A DNA stretch of 64,000 bases from an uncultured Bacteroidales bacterium. GTDB lineage: Bacteria; Bacteroidota; Bacteroidia; Bacteroidales; Bacteroidaceae. The notes below the pieces were generated by a model. It was not told the DNA's origin, did not search any database, and was given only the letters and a program-made list of their open reading frames with translations. The position numbers were made by a program, and so were the translations under genes. This document shows, piece by piece, positions 25,227-34,368 of this stretch. The stretch is taken from NCBI GenBank assembly GCA_902802265.1, contig CADCLN010000022.1, forward strand, positions 1 through 64,000. Reading direction: 5' to 3'. Every line of letters begins with the position of its first letter. Position 1 is the first letter of the stretch.

Positions 25227-25694
25227 TTATTCGCGTGGTCTGTTGGCTGAGTACATAATCTTCAGGGCGTATGCCTTACGGAGCACCTGCTTCGTGTCGG
25301 TAATGATACCCATTGGAGTGTGGTGGTCAGCCTTGATGGAAACTGTGAAGAATGGTTTGTCCACTTCTGCCAGTTCACCACGTTCTGAGACTACGTAATC
25401 ATAAACCTCGTTGGGTTCTGCAAACTTGTCGTTCAGCTGAATGCGGTGACCCGAACCGAATTGTGCTTTCAGGTTGTCGGTAGGCTGACCGATGTAGATG
25501 AATGATGTACAAGATTTGCGTGCCAATTTCTCAAGCTGTGTACCTACAGGCTTGTCAAACTTCACCTTCAGTGTCACTTCACGCATTGTGGTTACCATCA
25601 TGAAGAAGAACAGAATTGTGAAGATCAAGTCAGGGAGAGATGAAGTGTTCATCTCAGGCATTTCTCTGCCTCCGTTTTTGTTAAATCGACTCAT
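25227..25694 (-). CDS. exbD: ExbD-family protein (second copy)
   Basis: 155 residues: a short cytoplasmic N-terminus, one membrane segment (about 20-40) with the proton-path Asp in NTSSLPDLIFTILFFF, and a periplasmic domain. Part of the ExbB-ExbD-TonB machine that energises outer-membrane receptors. It follows another ExbD by 3 bp. The periplasmic domain is shorter than in the first copy and contains a two-Cys-free core (FFTVSIKADHHTPMGIITDTKQVLRK) typical of ExbD/TolR. Two different ExbD proteins in one cluster are usual in Bacteroidales. Confidence 0.9.
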   Translation of the reverse strand: MSRFNKNGGREMPEMNTSSLPDLIFTILFFFMMVTTMREVTLKVKFDKPVGTQLEKLARKSCTSFIYIGQPTDNLKAQFGSGHRIQLNDKFAEPNEVYDYVVSERGELAEVDKPFFTVSIKADHHTPMGIITDTKQVLRKAYALKIMYSANRPRE

Positions 25695-25697
25695 AAT

Positions 25698-26288
25698 TTA
25701 CTGTCCTCCATATTTCTTTGGTTCAGCCTCTGAAATCTTCTGTGGATAAACTTCACGGATGGCTTTCTGCTCATCCTTTGTCAGGAATTCATATCGATAT
25801 CCAAATTCTTCTTTTGAGAGTTCGTCACGAAGTTCGTTGTAGGCTGCCACCAGTGCGTCCTGTACCTGGAAGTAAACACCGTAGTCTGTGCCACGGTCGG
25901 TCTGTACGGAGATAACGTGGTTTTCAGTGACCATCATTGTCTTGCCGCCCAAACCTTTAATCTTCTTAGGCTTCAGCTCTGGAAGGTTGGGTTTGTTTTC
26001 TGGGTTCTTAATAAACTCTTTGGCTCTCTCCTTCACGTCCTCAAGGGATGCGTAGTCGTCACCAATCATCACGTAGTTGTCTTTGTTGATACGGATGTTG
26101 AGGATGTTACGTTCCTTAATCTTGATTTCGTTGTTAAGCTGGTCATCTTCAGGTGGTTTTGGAAGTGTACGTCCCAAACCCTGGTCGGTGTCCATTGATG
26201 TTGTTACAAGGAAGAAGATGAGCAACATGAATGAGATGTCGGCTGTTGAACTGGTGTTCAAACCTGGCATTTTTCTTTTCTTTCCCAT
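25698..26288 (-). CDS. exbD: ExbD-family protein (first copy)
   Basis: 196 residues, larger than a standard ExbD (about 140). The membrane segment with conserved Asp is NTSSTADISFMLLIFFLVTT (about 11-30). The periplasmic part carries an insertion rich in Lys/Pro (PNLPELKPKKIKGLGGK) and a long C-terminal tail ending EAEPKKYGGQ, typical of the long ExbD in this phylum. It sits between the 4-TM protein and the second ExbD. Confidence 0.9.
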   Translation of the reverse strand: MGKKRKMPGLNTSSTADISFMLLIFFLVTTSMDTDQGLGRTLPKPPEDDQLNNEIKIKERNILNIRINKDNYVMIGDDYASLEDVKERAKEFIKNPENKPNLPELKPKKIKGLGGKTMMVTENHVISVQTDRGTDYGVYFQVQDALVAAYNELRDELSKEEFGYRYEFLTKDEQKAIREVYPQKISEAEPKKYGGQ

Positions 26289-26313
26289 ATTTGCTACTCA
26301 ATGTGTTAAAGGG

Positions 26314-26793
26314 TTACTTCTTCGTTCTTACAACCATGCTGTAAACAACTGCTACAATAGTGAGAACCATCAAGATGGCGATAGAGATGATGGACATGTC
26401 AGTCATGATGATGTCCGTTGGGTTGTTCCAGTCCTTACCGTTGATAAGAAGACGTTCACTTGAGTTAGAGAAACCAACAATTGCGCCGATTGCCAAAGAA
26501 GCAACGAGTGCGATGGTTGAAATCAGACCAGTTTTGCCTGCCATACCTTCGTCCTTGCTTGTAGAACCGCCCTTTGTGAATTGCAGGATGGCACTCCAGA
26601 CAGTAAGAGCAGCAGCAATGAAAGTGAAGGCAAAGCAGAGACAAAGGATTAAGTCAGTGAGAAGAGGGGCATTCTGCTTTGGGTTCTCTTCGTATGGTGT
26701 GTCGTAGCCGACAAGCATGAAGAGCGCAAAGCTAACAATTGTGATGCCCATCAGTCCCCAAAGGATCCATTTGGATAATTTTTCTGTATTCAT
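26314..26793 (-). CDS. Four-helix membrane protein of the ExbB/ExbD cluster
   Basis: 159 residues with four hydrophobic segments (about 9-29, 46-70, 88-107 and 130-153), short loops and a basic C-terminus. It has no catalytic motif. It lies inside the ExbB-ExbD-ExbD cluster. The same position of a small membrane protein is, to my knowledge, common in Bacteroidales, so it may be a structural part of the motor complex; this is inference from gene order. Confidence 0.7.
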   Translation of the reverse strand: MNTEKLSKWILWGLMGITIVSFALFMLVGYDTPYEENPKQNAPLLTDLILCLCFAFTFIAAALTVWSAILQFTKGGSTSKDEGMAGKTGLISTIALVASLAIGAIVGFSNSSERLLINGKDWNNPTDIIMTDMSIISIAILMVLTIVAVVYSMVVRTKK

Positions 26794-26870
26794 TGTATCT
26801 TGTCTCTGATTAGTGGGTTAGAAAATATTTTACAAAAATCCTGTGTGCTTGAATCGTTTGTGTGAAAGTA

Positions 26871-27686
26871 TTACTTCTTAGCAGCATACTTTGTAACGAT
26901 GTCGAGCAGAGAGATTGTGGAGTCTTCCATCTGAGCTGTAAGACTTTCAATCTTAGCGAGGATGTAATTGTAGAATACCTGGAGAATAAGGGCAACTACG
27001 ATACCGAAGATTGTGGTCAAAAGGGCCACCTTCATACCGCCGGCAACAACTGTTGGAGAAATGTCACCTGCAGCCTGGATGTCGTCGAATGCCTGTACCA
27101 TACCAATCACAGTACCCAAGAATCCGAGTGATGGTGCCATACCGATGAAGAGGGTAATCCATGAGCATCCCTTCTCAAGGTTGGAAGCCTGAACTGCGCC
27201 GTAAGCTACAGCTGACTTTTCAACTGAGTCGATGCCTTCGTCGATACGCATCAGACCTTGATAGAAGATGGAAGCAATAGGACCACGAGTGTCGCGAGCA
27301 ATAGACTTGGCACCTTCGATGTCGCCATTCTTTACTTTTGCCTCAACGCCTTCAATCATCTTCTTAACGTTAACGTCAGAGAGTGAGAGGTAGATGATAC
27401 GCTCGATGCAGAATGCGAGACCAATCACGAGAGCGATAGCAACGAGTGCCATGAAGCCTGCACTACCTTCAATGAACTTTGTCTTGAGGTTCTTGTACAT
27501 ACCAGCTTCCTGTGGCTCAGACTCCACTGGAGCTTCATCTACTACTGCGGCAGCTGTGTCAACAGCTGCAGAATCTACCTGCTCAACTGTAGCAGAATCT
27601 GCTACTTCGTCTTGAGCTGAAACAGACTGTGTCATACCAAAAGTAAACACACCCATCAATGCAATGATTGCAAAAATTTTTTTCAT
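26871..27686 (-). CDS. exbB: ExbB/TolQ-family proton channel protein
   Basis: 271 residues with a signal-peptide-like first segment, an acidic Ala/Val-rich periplasmic stretch (about 25-60), and the MotA/TolQ/ExbB core: a first long membrane helix (about 75-95), a cytoplasmic loop, and two helices with ITLFIGMAPSLGFLGTVIGMVQAF and ALLTTIFGIVVALILQVFYNYI. The Thr-rich pore motif GTVIGM is intact. First gene of the cluster. Confidence 0.93.
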   Translation of the reverse strand: MKKIFAIIALMGVFTFGMTQSVSAQDEVADSATVEQVDSAAVDTAAAVVDEAPVESEPQEAGMYKNLKTKFIEGSAGFMALVAIALVIGLAFCIERIIYLSLSDVNVKKMIEGVEAKVKNGDIEGAKSIARDTRGPIASIFYQGLMRIDEGIDSVEKSAVAYGAVQASNLEKGCSWITLFIGMAPSLGFLGTVIGMVQAFDDIQAAGDISPTVVAGGMKVALLTTIFGIVVALILQVFYNYILAKIESLTAQMEDSTISLLDIVTKYAAKK

Positions 27687-27755
27687 TGTGTGGAAAATTT
27701 TAAGATTAATACTTTATTTAATTGATTTTTGTTTGTTTGTTTCTTTCTTTTTTTG

Positions 27756-27843
27756 CGGAGAGAGCGAGATTCGAACTCGCGAACCGCTTTTGACGGTCAC
27801 ACGCTTTCCAGGCGTGCCTCTTCAGCCACTCGAGCATCTCTCC
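27756..27843 (-). tRNA. tRNA-Ser (GGA)
   Basis: An 88-nt class II tRNA: 7-bp acceptor stem GGAGAGA/TCTCTCC, D arm CTCGAGTGGCTGAAGAG, anticodon loop CTGGAAA with anticodon GGA (27809-27807), long variable arm and T arm with GAGTTCGAATCTC. Discriminator G; the CCA end is not fully encoded (GCA follows). Confidence 0.95.
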
Positions 27844-27995
27844 AATCGTGGTGATTTGTCCTTTTATTTATACCCCCAAAATGGGCTATAAACTTTGCCG
27901 TTTTCATAAAACAGCACAAAAATAACTATTTTTTAGTTAGCAACGATTGTGTTTTGCAAGAAAAATTCAATTTTGCTGCAAAAAATAAGTTTTTT

Positions 27996-28808
27996 TTATT
28001 CTTTTTGTACGTTTCTGAAGATTTTCAGAGCATTTTGAGTTGTTTTTTTGTCAACAGCTTCAAATGTGGTGTTGAACACTTCGGCGAGCTTTTTCCCCAC
28101 CTCTATGAGGTATGCACTTTCGTTCCTTTTTCCTCGGTGTGGAGTTGGTGCCATGTAGGGCGAATCTGTTTCCAAAACGATGCGTTCCAGTGGAACAGCC
28201 TTGCTGATGACTTCTGGCAGTTTTGATTTCTTGAAAGTAAGTACACCGCCAATGCCGAGGCAAAAATTAGGGAAACTGAGCAGTTCTTGTGCTTCTTCTT
28301 CTGTGCCAGTGAAGCAGTGGAAGACTCCAGAAAGCTGTTTGTCTCTGTATTTTTCCATCAGTGTCATCAGTTCTGCATGAGCATTGCGAGAGTGAATCAT
28401 CAGCGGCAAGTTGTATTTGATAGCCCATCCGATTTGCTTCTCGAACACTTCCATCTGTTCCGCCTTGTGGGTGTCGTCCCAATAGAAATCCAGTCCAACT
28501 TCGCCGATGGCAATGTATGTGGGAGTGCCTGGCGAAGGAGTAGGGTTGAGCGACTCTTCCAATCTCTCTTCGAGCAAGTCGAGCGCCACATGGTAGTCTT
28601 CATCCATGATGTTTTCTGGGTGAAGCCCAATCATGGGGTGAAGATATTGAGGGTATGCGTTGCAGACTCGCAGCAGATGGGACAGCTCTTTTCGGCAGAT
28701 GGCGGGGACGAAGATTCGTTCCACACCCGCGTTCTTTGCTCGCAGGATTACTTCGTCCAGGTCATCATTAAACTCTGGACCGTCAAGATGTGAATGGGTA
28801 TCAATCAT
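27996..28808 (-). CDS. tatD: TatD-family metal-dependent DNase
   Basis: 270-residue TIM-barrel hydrolase with all metal-ligand motifs: DTHSHLDGPEF at the N-terminus, GLHPEN, IGEVGLDFYWD, MIHSRNA, GVFHCFTG and LETDSPYMAP. Members show 3'-5' exonuclease or deoxyribonuclease activity; the exact physiological role is unsettled. It starts 16 bp after the polyprenyl synthase gene and is probably cotranscribed. Confidence 0.93.
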   Translation of the reverse strand: MIDTHSHLDGPEFNDDLDEVILRAKNAGVERIFVPAICRKELSHLLRVCNAYPQYLHPMIGLHPENIMDEDYHVALDLLEERLEESLNPTPSPGTPTYIAIGEVGLDFYWDDTHKAEQMEVFEKQIGWAIKYNLPLMIHSRNAHAELMTLMEKYRDKQLSGVFHCFTGTEEEAQELLSFPNFCLGIGGVLTFKKSKLPEVISKAVPLERIVLETDSPYMAPTPHRGKRNESAYLIEVGKKLAEVFNTTFEAVDKKTTQNALKIFRNVQKE

Positions 28809-28824
28809 GCGTGTCGGGGAAGGG

Positions 28825-29784
28825 TTAATATCTTCTGCCTAACAGTTTGTGGGCAAAAGCACGAACTTCAGCCTTGCGTTCTTCGGGAATGCAGACCTTG
28901 TCAAGACTTTTGTGTGCTGCTTCAAACAGCGACTCGATGCATTGCTGAGTCAGGGTAGGGATGCCTATTATATTATAAAGATGTGTAACGGCAGCAATTT
29001 TTTCTTCGTTATCGCACTCCGTTTTGTCAATCCACGCTTCAAGTTCAGCCTTTTGTTCAGCATTCGCCTTCTGCAGGGCCTGTATCAAGAGGTAAGTCTT
29101 CTTGTTTTCTACAATGTCGCCGCCGAGTTTCTTTTGGAACACAGCCGTGTCTGCATAGACATCGAGCAAATCGTCCTGTACCTGGAAAGCCAGTCCCATC
29201 TGCAGTCCGAAGTCATACAGATTCTGCTGGTCTGCTTCATTTGCACCTGCCAACTTGGCACCAATTTTCAGGGCGTATGCCAACAGGAAAGCGGTTTTCA
29301 GCCGAATCATGTCCATGTATTCAGCCTCGGTCACATCCATGCGCTCTTCAAAATCAATGTCAACCTGTTCCCCTTCCAGTACACCCAGTGTGGCATCAAT
29401 GAAATCGCTGGTAGCGACGTTGTTACCAAATAGTTTGTAGGCGATCATCAGCATGGTGTCGCCCGACAGGATGGCAGTATTCTCGTTCCATTTCTTGTGA
29501 ACGGTTGGTTTGCCACGGCGCAGGTCGCTTTTGTCAATCAAGTCGTCGTGCAGCAACGTGAAGTTATGATAAGTTTCCAGCGCCAATGCCTGTTGCATGA
29601 TGCTTTCCGGATGGTCCTTGTAAAGATTATAGGACAAAAGCATGAGCACGGATCGAACTCTTTTTCCGCCGCCTGAAAGCACATAGCGGATGGGGTCATA
29701 GATATGGCTGGGTTCCTTTGGAAAAGAAAGTTTTTCGATGGACTCGTTGACTAATTTCGTGAGTTGGTCGATAGAATAAAGCAT
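28825..29784 (-). CDS. Polyprenyl diphosphate synthase
   Basis: 319 residues, all-helical trans-prenyltransferase. First Asp-rich motif LLHDDLIDKSDLRRG and second QVQDDLLDVY are intact, with GGGKRVRSVL upstream (IPP binding). It elongates allylic diphosphates with IPP; the chain length (short for quinone precursors or longer) cannot be read with confidence from the residues before the first motif. The ATG at 29784 is chosen; a GTG two codons upstream is possible. Confidence 0.92.
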   Translation of the reverse strand: MLYSIDQLTKLVNESIEKLSFPKEPSHIYDPIRYVLSGGGKRVRSVLMLLSYNLYKDHPESIMQQALALETYHNFTLLHDDLIDKSDLRRGKPTVHKKWNENTAILSGDTMLMIAYKLFGNNVATSDFIDATLGVLEGEQVDIDFEERMDVTEAEYMDMIRLKTAFLLAYALKIGAKLAGANEADQQNLYDFGLQMGLAFQVQDDLLDVYADTAVFQKKLGGDIVENKKTYLLIQALQKANAEQKAELEAWIDKTECDNEEKIAAVTHLYNIIGIPTLTQQCIESLFEAAHKSLDKVCIPEERKAEVRAFAHKLLGRRY

Positions 29785-29841
29785 TTCCACTGTGATACGA
29801 AAAGATTAAATAATGGGGTGGTGTTGAAGGAAACTATAACT

Positions 29842-29876
29842 AAAAAGGGGTGTATCTGGAATGATACCCCCTCTTT
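29842..29876 (-). terminator. Terminator after tonB
   Basis: Minus-strand hairpin GGGGGTATC/GATACACCCC with loop ATTCCA and a T5 tail (29846-29842), 20 bp after the TonB stop codon. Confidence 0.7.
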
Positions 29877-29896
29877 ATAATATAAATAATGTGTAA

Positions 29897-30613
29897 TTAC
29901 ATGAGTCGGAATGTTACAGGGAGTGTGAAGCGCACACGTACTGTCTTTCCACGCTGCTTACCTGGCTGCCACTTCGGCATGGCTGATACAACGCGAAGGG
30001 CCTCTTTGTCGAGTGCTGGGTCCACAGACTTGATGACCTTGGGGTCAACGATGGAACCGTCCTTGTTTACCACGAACTGTACCATGACACGACCCTGGAT
30101 GTTGTTTTCCTGTGCACTTGCGGGGTACTTCAGGTTCTTGTTGAGCCACTTCATCAGGGCTTCGTTACCACCAGGGAACGATGGGTTCTGTTCTACGATT
30201 TCAAATACTTCGCCTTCGTCACCCTCTTCCTGAGTAGCTACTGGAGGACCTGCCATGACAGGACCGCTTACAGGAGCAGTGGGACCTGTGATAGCCTGGT
30301 CGGTTGACTCAGACTCCTGGATTTCTTCTTCCACGATTTCAGTCTCGTTGTCAACGATGTCGAGGATTTCAGCTACCTGTGGAGCATCTGCTGGTGGAGG
30401 TGGAGCAGCTGTAAAGATAGGCTGAGTGGGTGGAATGACTTCTTCTTCCGAAACGAAAGAAGTAGTGGAGTAAATCACGTCGGTCTCAACATAGTCGCGA
30501 GTAGTGTACTCAAAGGTAGCAAACATCGTTGCCAGAGCAATAATGTAGCCCACAAGGAGACCTGTGCTTTTTTGACCTTCAAGGTCGGCTTTTTTTGACT
30601 TTTTTACTTCCAT
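29897..30613 (-). CDS. tonB: TonB-family energy transducer
   Basis: 238 residues: a cytoplasmic Lys-rich N-terminus, one membrane anchor (about 20-38), a Pro/Glu/Ala-rich periplasmic spacer (PPPPADAPQ, acidic run around 75-95), and a C-terminal TonB domain (LKYPASAQENNIQGRVMVQFVV ... KEALRVVSAMPKWQPGKQRGK). It transmits the proton motive force from ExbBD to outer-membrane receptors. It is a single gene, 2.2 kb from the ExbBD cluster, with its own -7 box and terminator. Confidence 0.95.
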   Translation of the reverse strand: MEVKKSKKADLEGQKSTGLLVGYIIALATMFATFEYTTRDYVETDVIYSTTSFVSEEEVIPPTQPIFTAAPPPPADAPQVAEILDIVDNETEIVEEEIQESESTDQAITGPTAPVSGPVMAGPPVATQEEGDEGEVFEIVEQNPSFPGGNEALMKWLNKNLKYPASAQENNIQGRVMVQFVVNKDGSIVDPKVIKSVDPALDKEALRVVSAMPKWQPGKQRGKTVRVRFTLPVTFRLM

Positions 30614-30651
30614 AAGTATTGTTATTTTTAGTTAGTCCAAACTATTTGTCG

Positions 30652-30659
30652 CAAAATTA
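30652..30659 (-). promoter_or_regulatory. -7 box of tonB
   Basis: TAATTTTG on the minus strand, 38 bp before the tonB ATG; no clear -33 box. Confidence 0.45.
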
Positions 30660-30753
30660 CAGTTTTTTTTGTTTACCATCACTACATTGCACGCATTTTT
30701 TGCACTTTTATTGTGTTTTTTTTAGAAAACGAGTGCTTTTTTAGTCATTTTGC

Positions 30754-33300
30754 TTAGTCTTTTCTGATATGAAGGTCTCTTTGAGGGAATGGAATCTCAA
30801 TTTCGTTTTCGTTCAAAACGTTGTAGATAATTTCCTTTGCCTTTGCCAGCCAAATGAATTTTTGGTCAACCAGCAGCCAGGTTTCCACGTAGAGGTCCAC
30901 ACTGCTGTCGCCAAAATTGGAGAACATGACCTTCAAGGGGCGTTCTGGGCTGACAATGTCGCGTCCGTCCTCGGTCTTGGTGCAAAGTGTATGCAAGGCA
31001 TCGAGCAGCAGTTTCCTCACCTTTGCCACGTCTGTGCCGTAAGCCACACCCACAGGAATCTTGTTCAATTCATACTGATGATTTCTTGTCAAGTTCTTGA
31101 AATTTTTGTTGAACAGCGCAGAATTCAGGAAGGCGATGACCGAACCGTCCAGCGTGGTGACGAGCGTATTTTGGTACGTAATGCTTTCCACCTTACCCGT
31201 TATGCCGTCACATTCTATATAATCTCCCACGCGCACGCGACCACTCATCAGCGAAATGCCGTAGAAGAAATTCTCCAGCAAATCCTTCGAGGCGAAACCC
31301 ATACCCGTTGCCAAGCCGGCACTGATGATTTCAATGCCGCTGCGGGGCACCTTCAGCAGGACGAGGACTGCAATGAAATAGACCCCCCAGACCAGAATCT
31401 GGATGATGTTTCGTGCCAGCGTCTTGTTGAATTTCTGTGTACCATCGTTGATGGAACGCTTGTAGGTAAAGTAGAACGAGCGGATAGCATAGTTGAAATA
31501 TTTGAAAATGAAGAAGCAGGCAATCACCAGACAGAGTTTGAAGAGCGAAATCTGGATTACCCCTGGTTCGTCAATGAAGTTGCTGAAGAAAATAGTCTTA
31601 CAGATGCTGGTCATCTCGAATACCGAAGCCGAAGCCACAATGCACACCAAGACGGAAATGACAGCAATGACAGGCACCAGTGCTATGTTGAACAGGTCGT
31701 AGAACCAGGTTTGCGAAATAAACTCACCCCTCTTGGCACGTTCCAGCAGTTCCCCTTCCGAAATGTCCTCGTGGATGGCACGTCTCACCCGATTGGGCAG
31801 ATACTTCTTCTCATACCACGCCAGGATGTCATAGATGCAAGTGATGCTCTGAATGGCAGCCAGCTGGAAAGTCCACCAAATCGTAATCTGCACACTGAGC
31901 AAGGTGTAGCCATACCAGGCTATGAACGTCGAAAGAATGATGACCGCCAACGAAATGCCGCAGTAGAACTTGTCGCTCAGCGGCAGCAGACGGCGATACT
32001 TCTTACCGATATAAATTTGCCATAAGGTGCAAATCAGCAGGATAGGCGGGAATGTAATGTTCACCAGCGTGTTCGGAACCAAGATGATGCGGAAGATGAT
32101 GACCACGAAAGCCATGACGATGAACGGTGTGTACATCTTCACGCCAGCCTGGATTTGGCTCCCCTTCATGCGGAACATCATCGACACCAGTAAAACCTCC
32201 ATCAGCCATGCTATGTTGACCATCAGGCCTGTTGACATCTGGATCACGTTTAGGTTGATAGTGCTTCGGATAATCATGATGGCAATGATGAAAATCAAGA
32301 TGCCCAGAGCCATGATGAAGGCAGGACGCTTCAGCTTGTAAGACTCCGTGTGGAACCGCTTCGGCACCACCCAGCGCAGGATAATGTTGCTCAGCAGCGC
32401 ACCTATGATGATATAGAAAATCATGAACACCGACGTAAACAGCAGCGACGGACCACGCCACTCCGAATACCGCGCATCGCCCCGTTTGATGGGCATATAC
32501 TTGTCCTGAAAATCCGCCGTCATCATCCGCCACTGTCGGGGCAGCGAAGACAGGATGCTCAGGTAATTCTTGCCGCCATTGACAAAGATGTTCTTCTGCA
32601 ACTCCTCATACTTCTTCTCTGCGTAGTGGTTCAATTTCTCCACCTTGTCAGCCACATCTTCATAATACTGTTTGTCCAGACTCACACTGTTGTAGATGCG
32701 CACAATATTATTTCTCAGAGCCTTGGCATAGATGAGACATTGTTTGCGGTCAGCAATTTCAGCCTTGCTCAGGAAGAATGGCTGCCCCCTCAGTTCCTCC
32801 AAAGTCCTTTCCGTATTGCTACTCTCCAGGCTGTCCGCTTCGTCCACGATAAGCGAATCGATGGCCGTCGGAGCCTTTCGGGTTTTCCGAATGGCTGGCG
32901 GCAGTTGTTCCAGCGCATAAATCAAGCTGTCATACCGAGCCAATTCACCCCTCATCCTGCTGCGAATCAGGTCATACGGCACATTCGTGTGGGTCAGTTC
33001 TTCATACAGCCGAGTAGCTTGCTGACAAGAGTAGGCAATGTCAAATGTGTAGTCCGACTTCTGCGAATAAAGCATCAGTCCGATCTGTTCGCTGCGCTGC
33101 ATATACTCCACCAGCTTTGCGTGTTGCTGTTCCTGCTGCGATTCATAGCGAGCCATCATCATCCTCTGCTTCTTCCAGTTGCTATATAGTTCCAGCCGCA
33201 GCACCCCCAGAGTCCTTGCCAACGACTTCTCCTTCAGCACTGCCGATGATGGCATTGCCGTCAGCATCATGACGATGAGAGAAAAGATAAATTTCTGCAT
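30754..33300 (-). CDS. Large MscS-family mechanosensitive channel
   Basis: 848 residues. A signal peptide (MQKFIFSLIVMMLTAMPSSA) and a roughly 270-residue periplasmic helical region come first, then about eight to ten membrane segments (300-680). The MscS core follows: pore helix region ISAGLATGMGFASKDLLENFFYG, RVGDYIECDGITGKVESI and the cytoplasmic beta/alpha domains ending with DLHIRKD. This layout resembles MscK/YnaI-type long channels that relieve osmotic pressure. The start is the ATG at 33300: an upstream in-frame extension is encoded by the 9-bp tandem repeats at 33301-33437 and gives the artificial NELRIKRIERIELK. Confidence 0.92.
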   Translation of the reverse strand: MQKFIFSLIVMMLTAMPSSAVLKEKSLARTLGVLRLELYSNWKKQRMMMARYESQQEQQHAKLVEYMQRSEQIGLMLYSQKSDYTFDIAYSCQQATRLYEELTHTNVPYDLIRSRMRGELARYDSLIYALEQLPPAIRKTRKAPTAIDSLIVDEADSLESSNTERTLEELRGQPFFLSKAEIADRKQCLIYAKALRNNIVRIYNSVSLDKQYYEDVADKVEKLNHYAEKKYEELQKNIFVNGGKNYLSILSSLPRQWRMMTADFQDKYMPIKRGDARYSEWRGPSLLFTSVFMIFYIIIGALLSNIILRWVVPKRFHTESYKLKRPAFIMALGILIFIIAIMIIRSTINLNVIQMSTGLMVNIAWLMEVLLVSMMFRMKGSQIQAGVKMYTPFIVMAFVVIIFRIILVPNTLVNITFPPILLICTLWQIYIGKKYRRLLPLSDKFYCGISLAVIILSTFIAWYGYTLLSVQITIWWTFQLAAIQSITCIYDILAWYEKKYLPNRVRRAIHEDISEGELLERAKRGEFISQTWFYDLFNIALVPVIAVISVLVCIVASASVFEMTSICKTIFFSNFIDEPGVIQISLFKLCLVIACFFIFKYFNYAIRSFYFTYKRSINDGTQKFNKTLARNIIQILVWGVYFIAVLVLLKVPRSGIEIISAGLATGMGFASKDLLENFFYGISLMSGRVRVGDYIECDGITGKVESITYQNTLVTTLDGSVIAFLNSALFNKNFKNLTRNHQYELNKIPVGVAYGTDVAKVRKLLLDALHTLCTKTEDGRDIVSPERPLKVMFSNFGDSSVDLYVETWLLVDQKFIWLAKAKEIIYNVLNENEIEIPFPQRDLHIRKD

Positions 33301-33437
33301 ATATTTTAGTTCAATTCGTTCAATCCGTTTAATCCGCAATTCGTTTAATTCGTTCAATCCTTGTTTTATTTAGAATTCAATCCGTTTAGTCCTTGTTTTA
33401 TTTAGAATTCAATCCGTTCAATCCGTTTAATCCTTGT
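33301..33437. repeat. Tandem 9-bp TTCAATCCG-type repeats
   Basis: The gap is built from 9-mers close to TTCAATCCG / TTTAATCCG, plus two longer copies of a TTGTTTTATTTAGAA block joined to the 9-mers. No promoter or gene is visible in it; it separates the MscS gene from the membrane protein upstream. Confidence 0.75.
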
Positions 33438-33438
33438 T

Positions 33439-34167
33439 TTACTCCGCGTCCACAATGTTCTTCACCGACGAGAACAGCTTCTTGCCGATGACGTGCGCCT
33501 TGTTTGCCTGCTCCAGTTCCTCAAACCGCTCCTCAATGATGTCATCCTCCGTGATGGCATTCGGGTCAACCTCGTCCTGTTCCTCCTCCATATACGACTG
33601 GATGGACGATTTCAGCGACTTGCTCGCCTGTTCCAGTGCATGCTTCATGCCTCCGTTCCGCTTGAAACCCTCGTATTTGCGTTTCCGTCGGATGTTTCTG
33701 AGTTTCATGCCACGGCGCATCCGTTTCAGTCCCTTGCCCATGCGAATCAGCATCGGCTTGGTGTGCAAAATCAGTTGTACGAAGTTGACGCACAGCCAGG
33801 CGGTTCCCTTCCACAGCAACTTGGCGGCAACGACCGAATACTTCACAGCCCCCTTGCAGCCCTTCACGGTCCATTCTGCCAGCTTTCGGCATCCTATCTT
33901 CGTGTATTTCCACGTCAATCGGCACCATTGCCGCAGCTTCAGGCGCAAAAATCTCACTTTCTCCTGAGTGCTCTTGTCCTGCCACCATTCCACGGCAGAC
34001 TTCATACACAGCTTGACAAAAGCCACGGAGAAACGCACGGATTTATAGATAATCCTGACAATGCGTTTCAAGATGGCAACCAGCAGCAACAGAAACAGTC
34101 GCCCCAGTTCCAGCAGTAACGAACTGACCGTCCGTTTGTTCTCGTTGTTAAAATCCTGTATATCCAT
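33439..34167 (-). CDS. Basic membrane-anchored protein of unknown function
   Basis: 242 residues with a hydrophobic segment near the N-terminus (about 17-37: LLLELGRLFLLLLVAILK), a long strongly basic, Trp-rich middle (WKYTKIGCRKLAEW, MGKGLKRMRRGMKLRNIRRKRK) and an acidic helical tail (QDEVDPNAITEDDIIEERFEELEQ). No family recognised. Charge layout suggests a membrane- and nucleic-acid- or ribosome-associated protein, but this is only a guess. It may be cotranscribed with the MscS gene across the repeat gap. Confidence 0.65.
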   Translation of the reverse strand: MDIQDFNNENKRTVSSLLLELGRLFLLLLVAILKRIVRIIYKSVRFSVAFVKLCMKSAVEWWQDKSTQEKVRFLRLKLRQWCRLTWKYTKIGCRKLAEWTVKGCKGAVKYSVVAAKLLWKGTAWLCVNFVQLILHTKPMLIRMGKGLKRMRRGMKLRNIRRKRKYEGFKRNGGMKHALEQASKSLKSSIQSYMEEEQDEVDPNAITEDDIIEERFEELEQANKAHVIGKKLFSSVKNIVDAE

Positions 34168-34272
34168 TCAGTTGGATTGAAAATTTCTGCGAAGGTACGG
34201 ATTTTTGTTGAACCAAGAATCAAGCAAAATGTAAAAAAATGTTGGAGCAGTGTAATTTCTTTGTCCGAAGTG

Positions 34273-34303
34273 CTTGTGTTTGAAAAAAAATCATGTATAT
34301 TTG
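34273..34303 (+). promoter_or_regulatory. Promoter of the secreted FISUMP protein
   Basis: CTTG (34273-34276), 19-bp spacer, TATATTTG (34296-34303). The start codon is 65 bp further on, behind a T-rich leader. Confidence 0.55.
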
Positions 34304-34368
34304 CGGCATCTTTTCTTTTTTATTTTTTTTATTTATTTTTTTACTAACTTCTCAATATCATCCAAATT

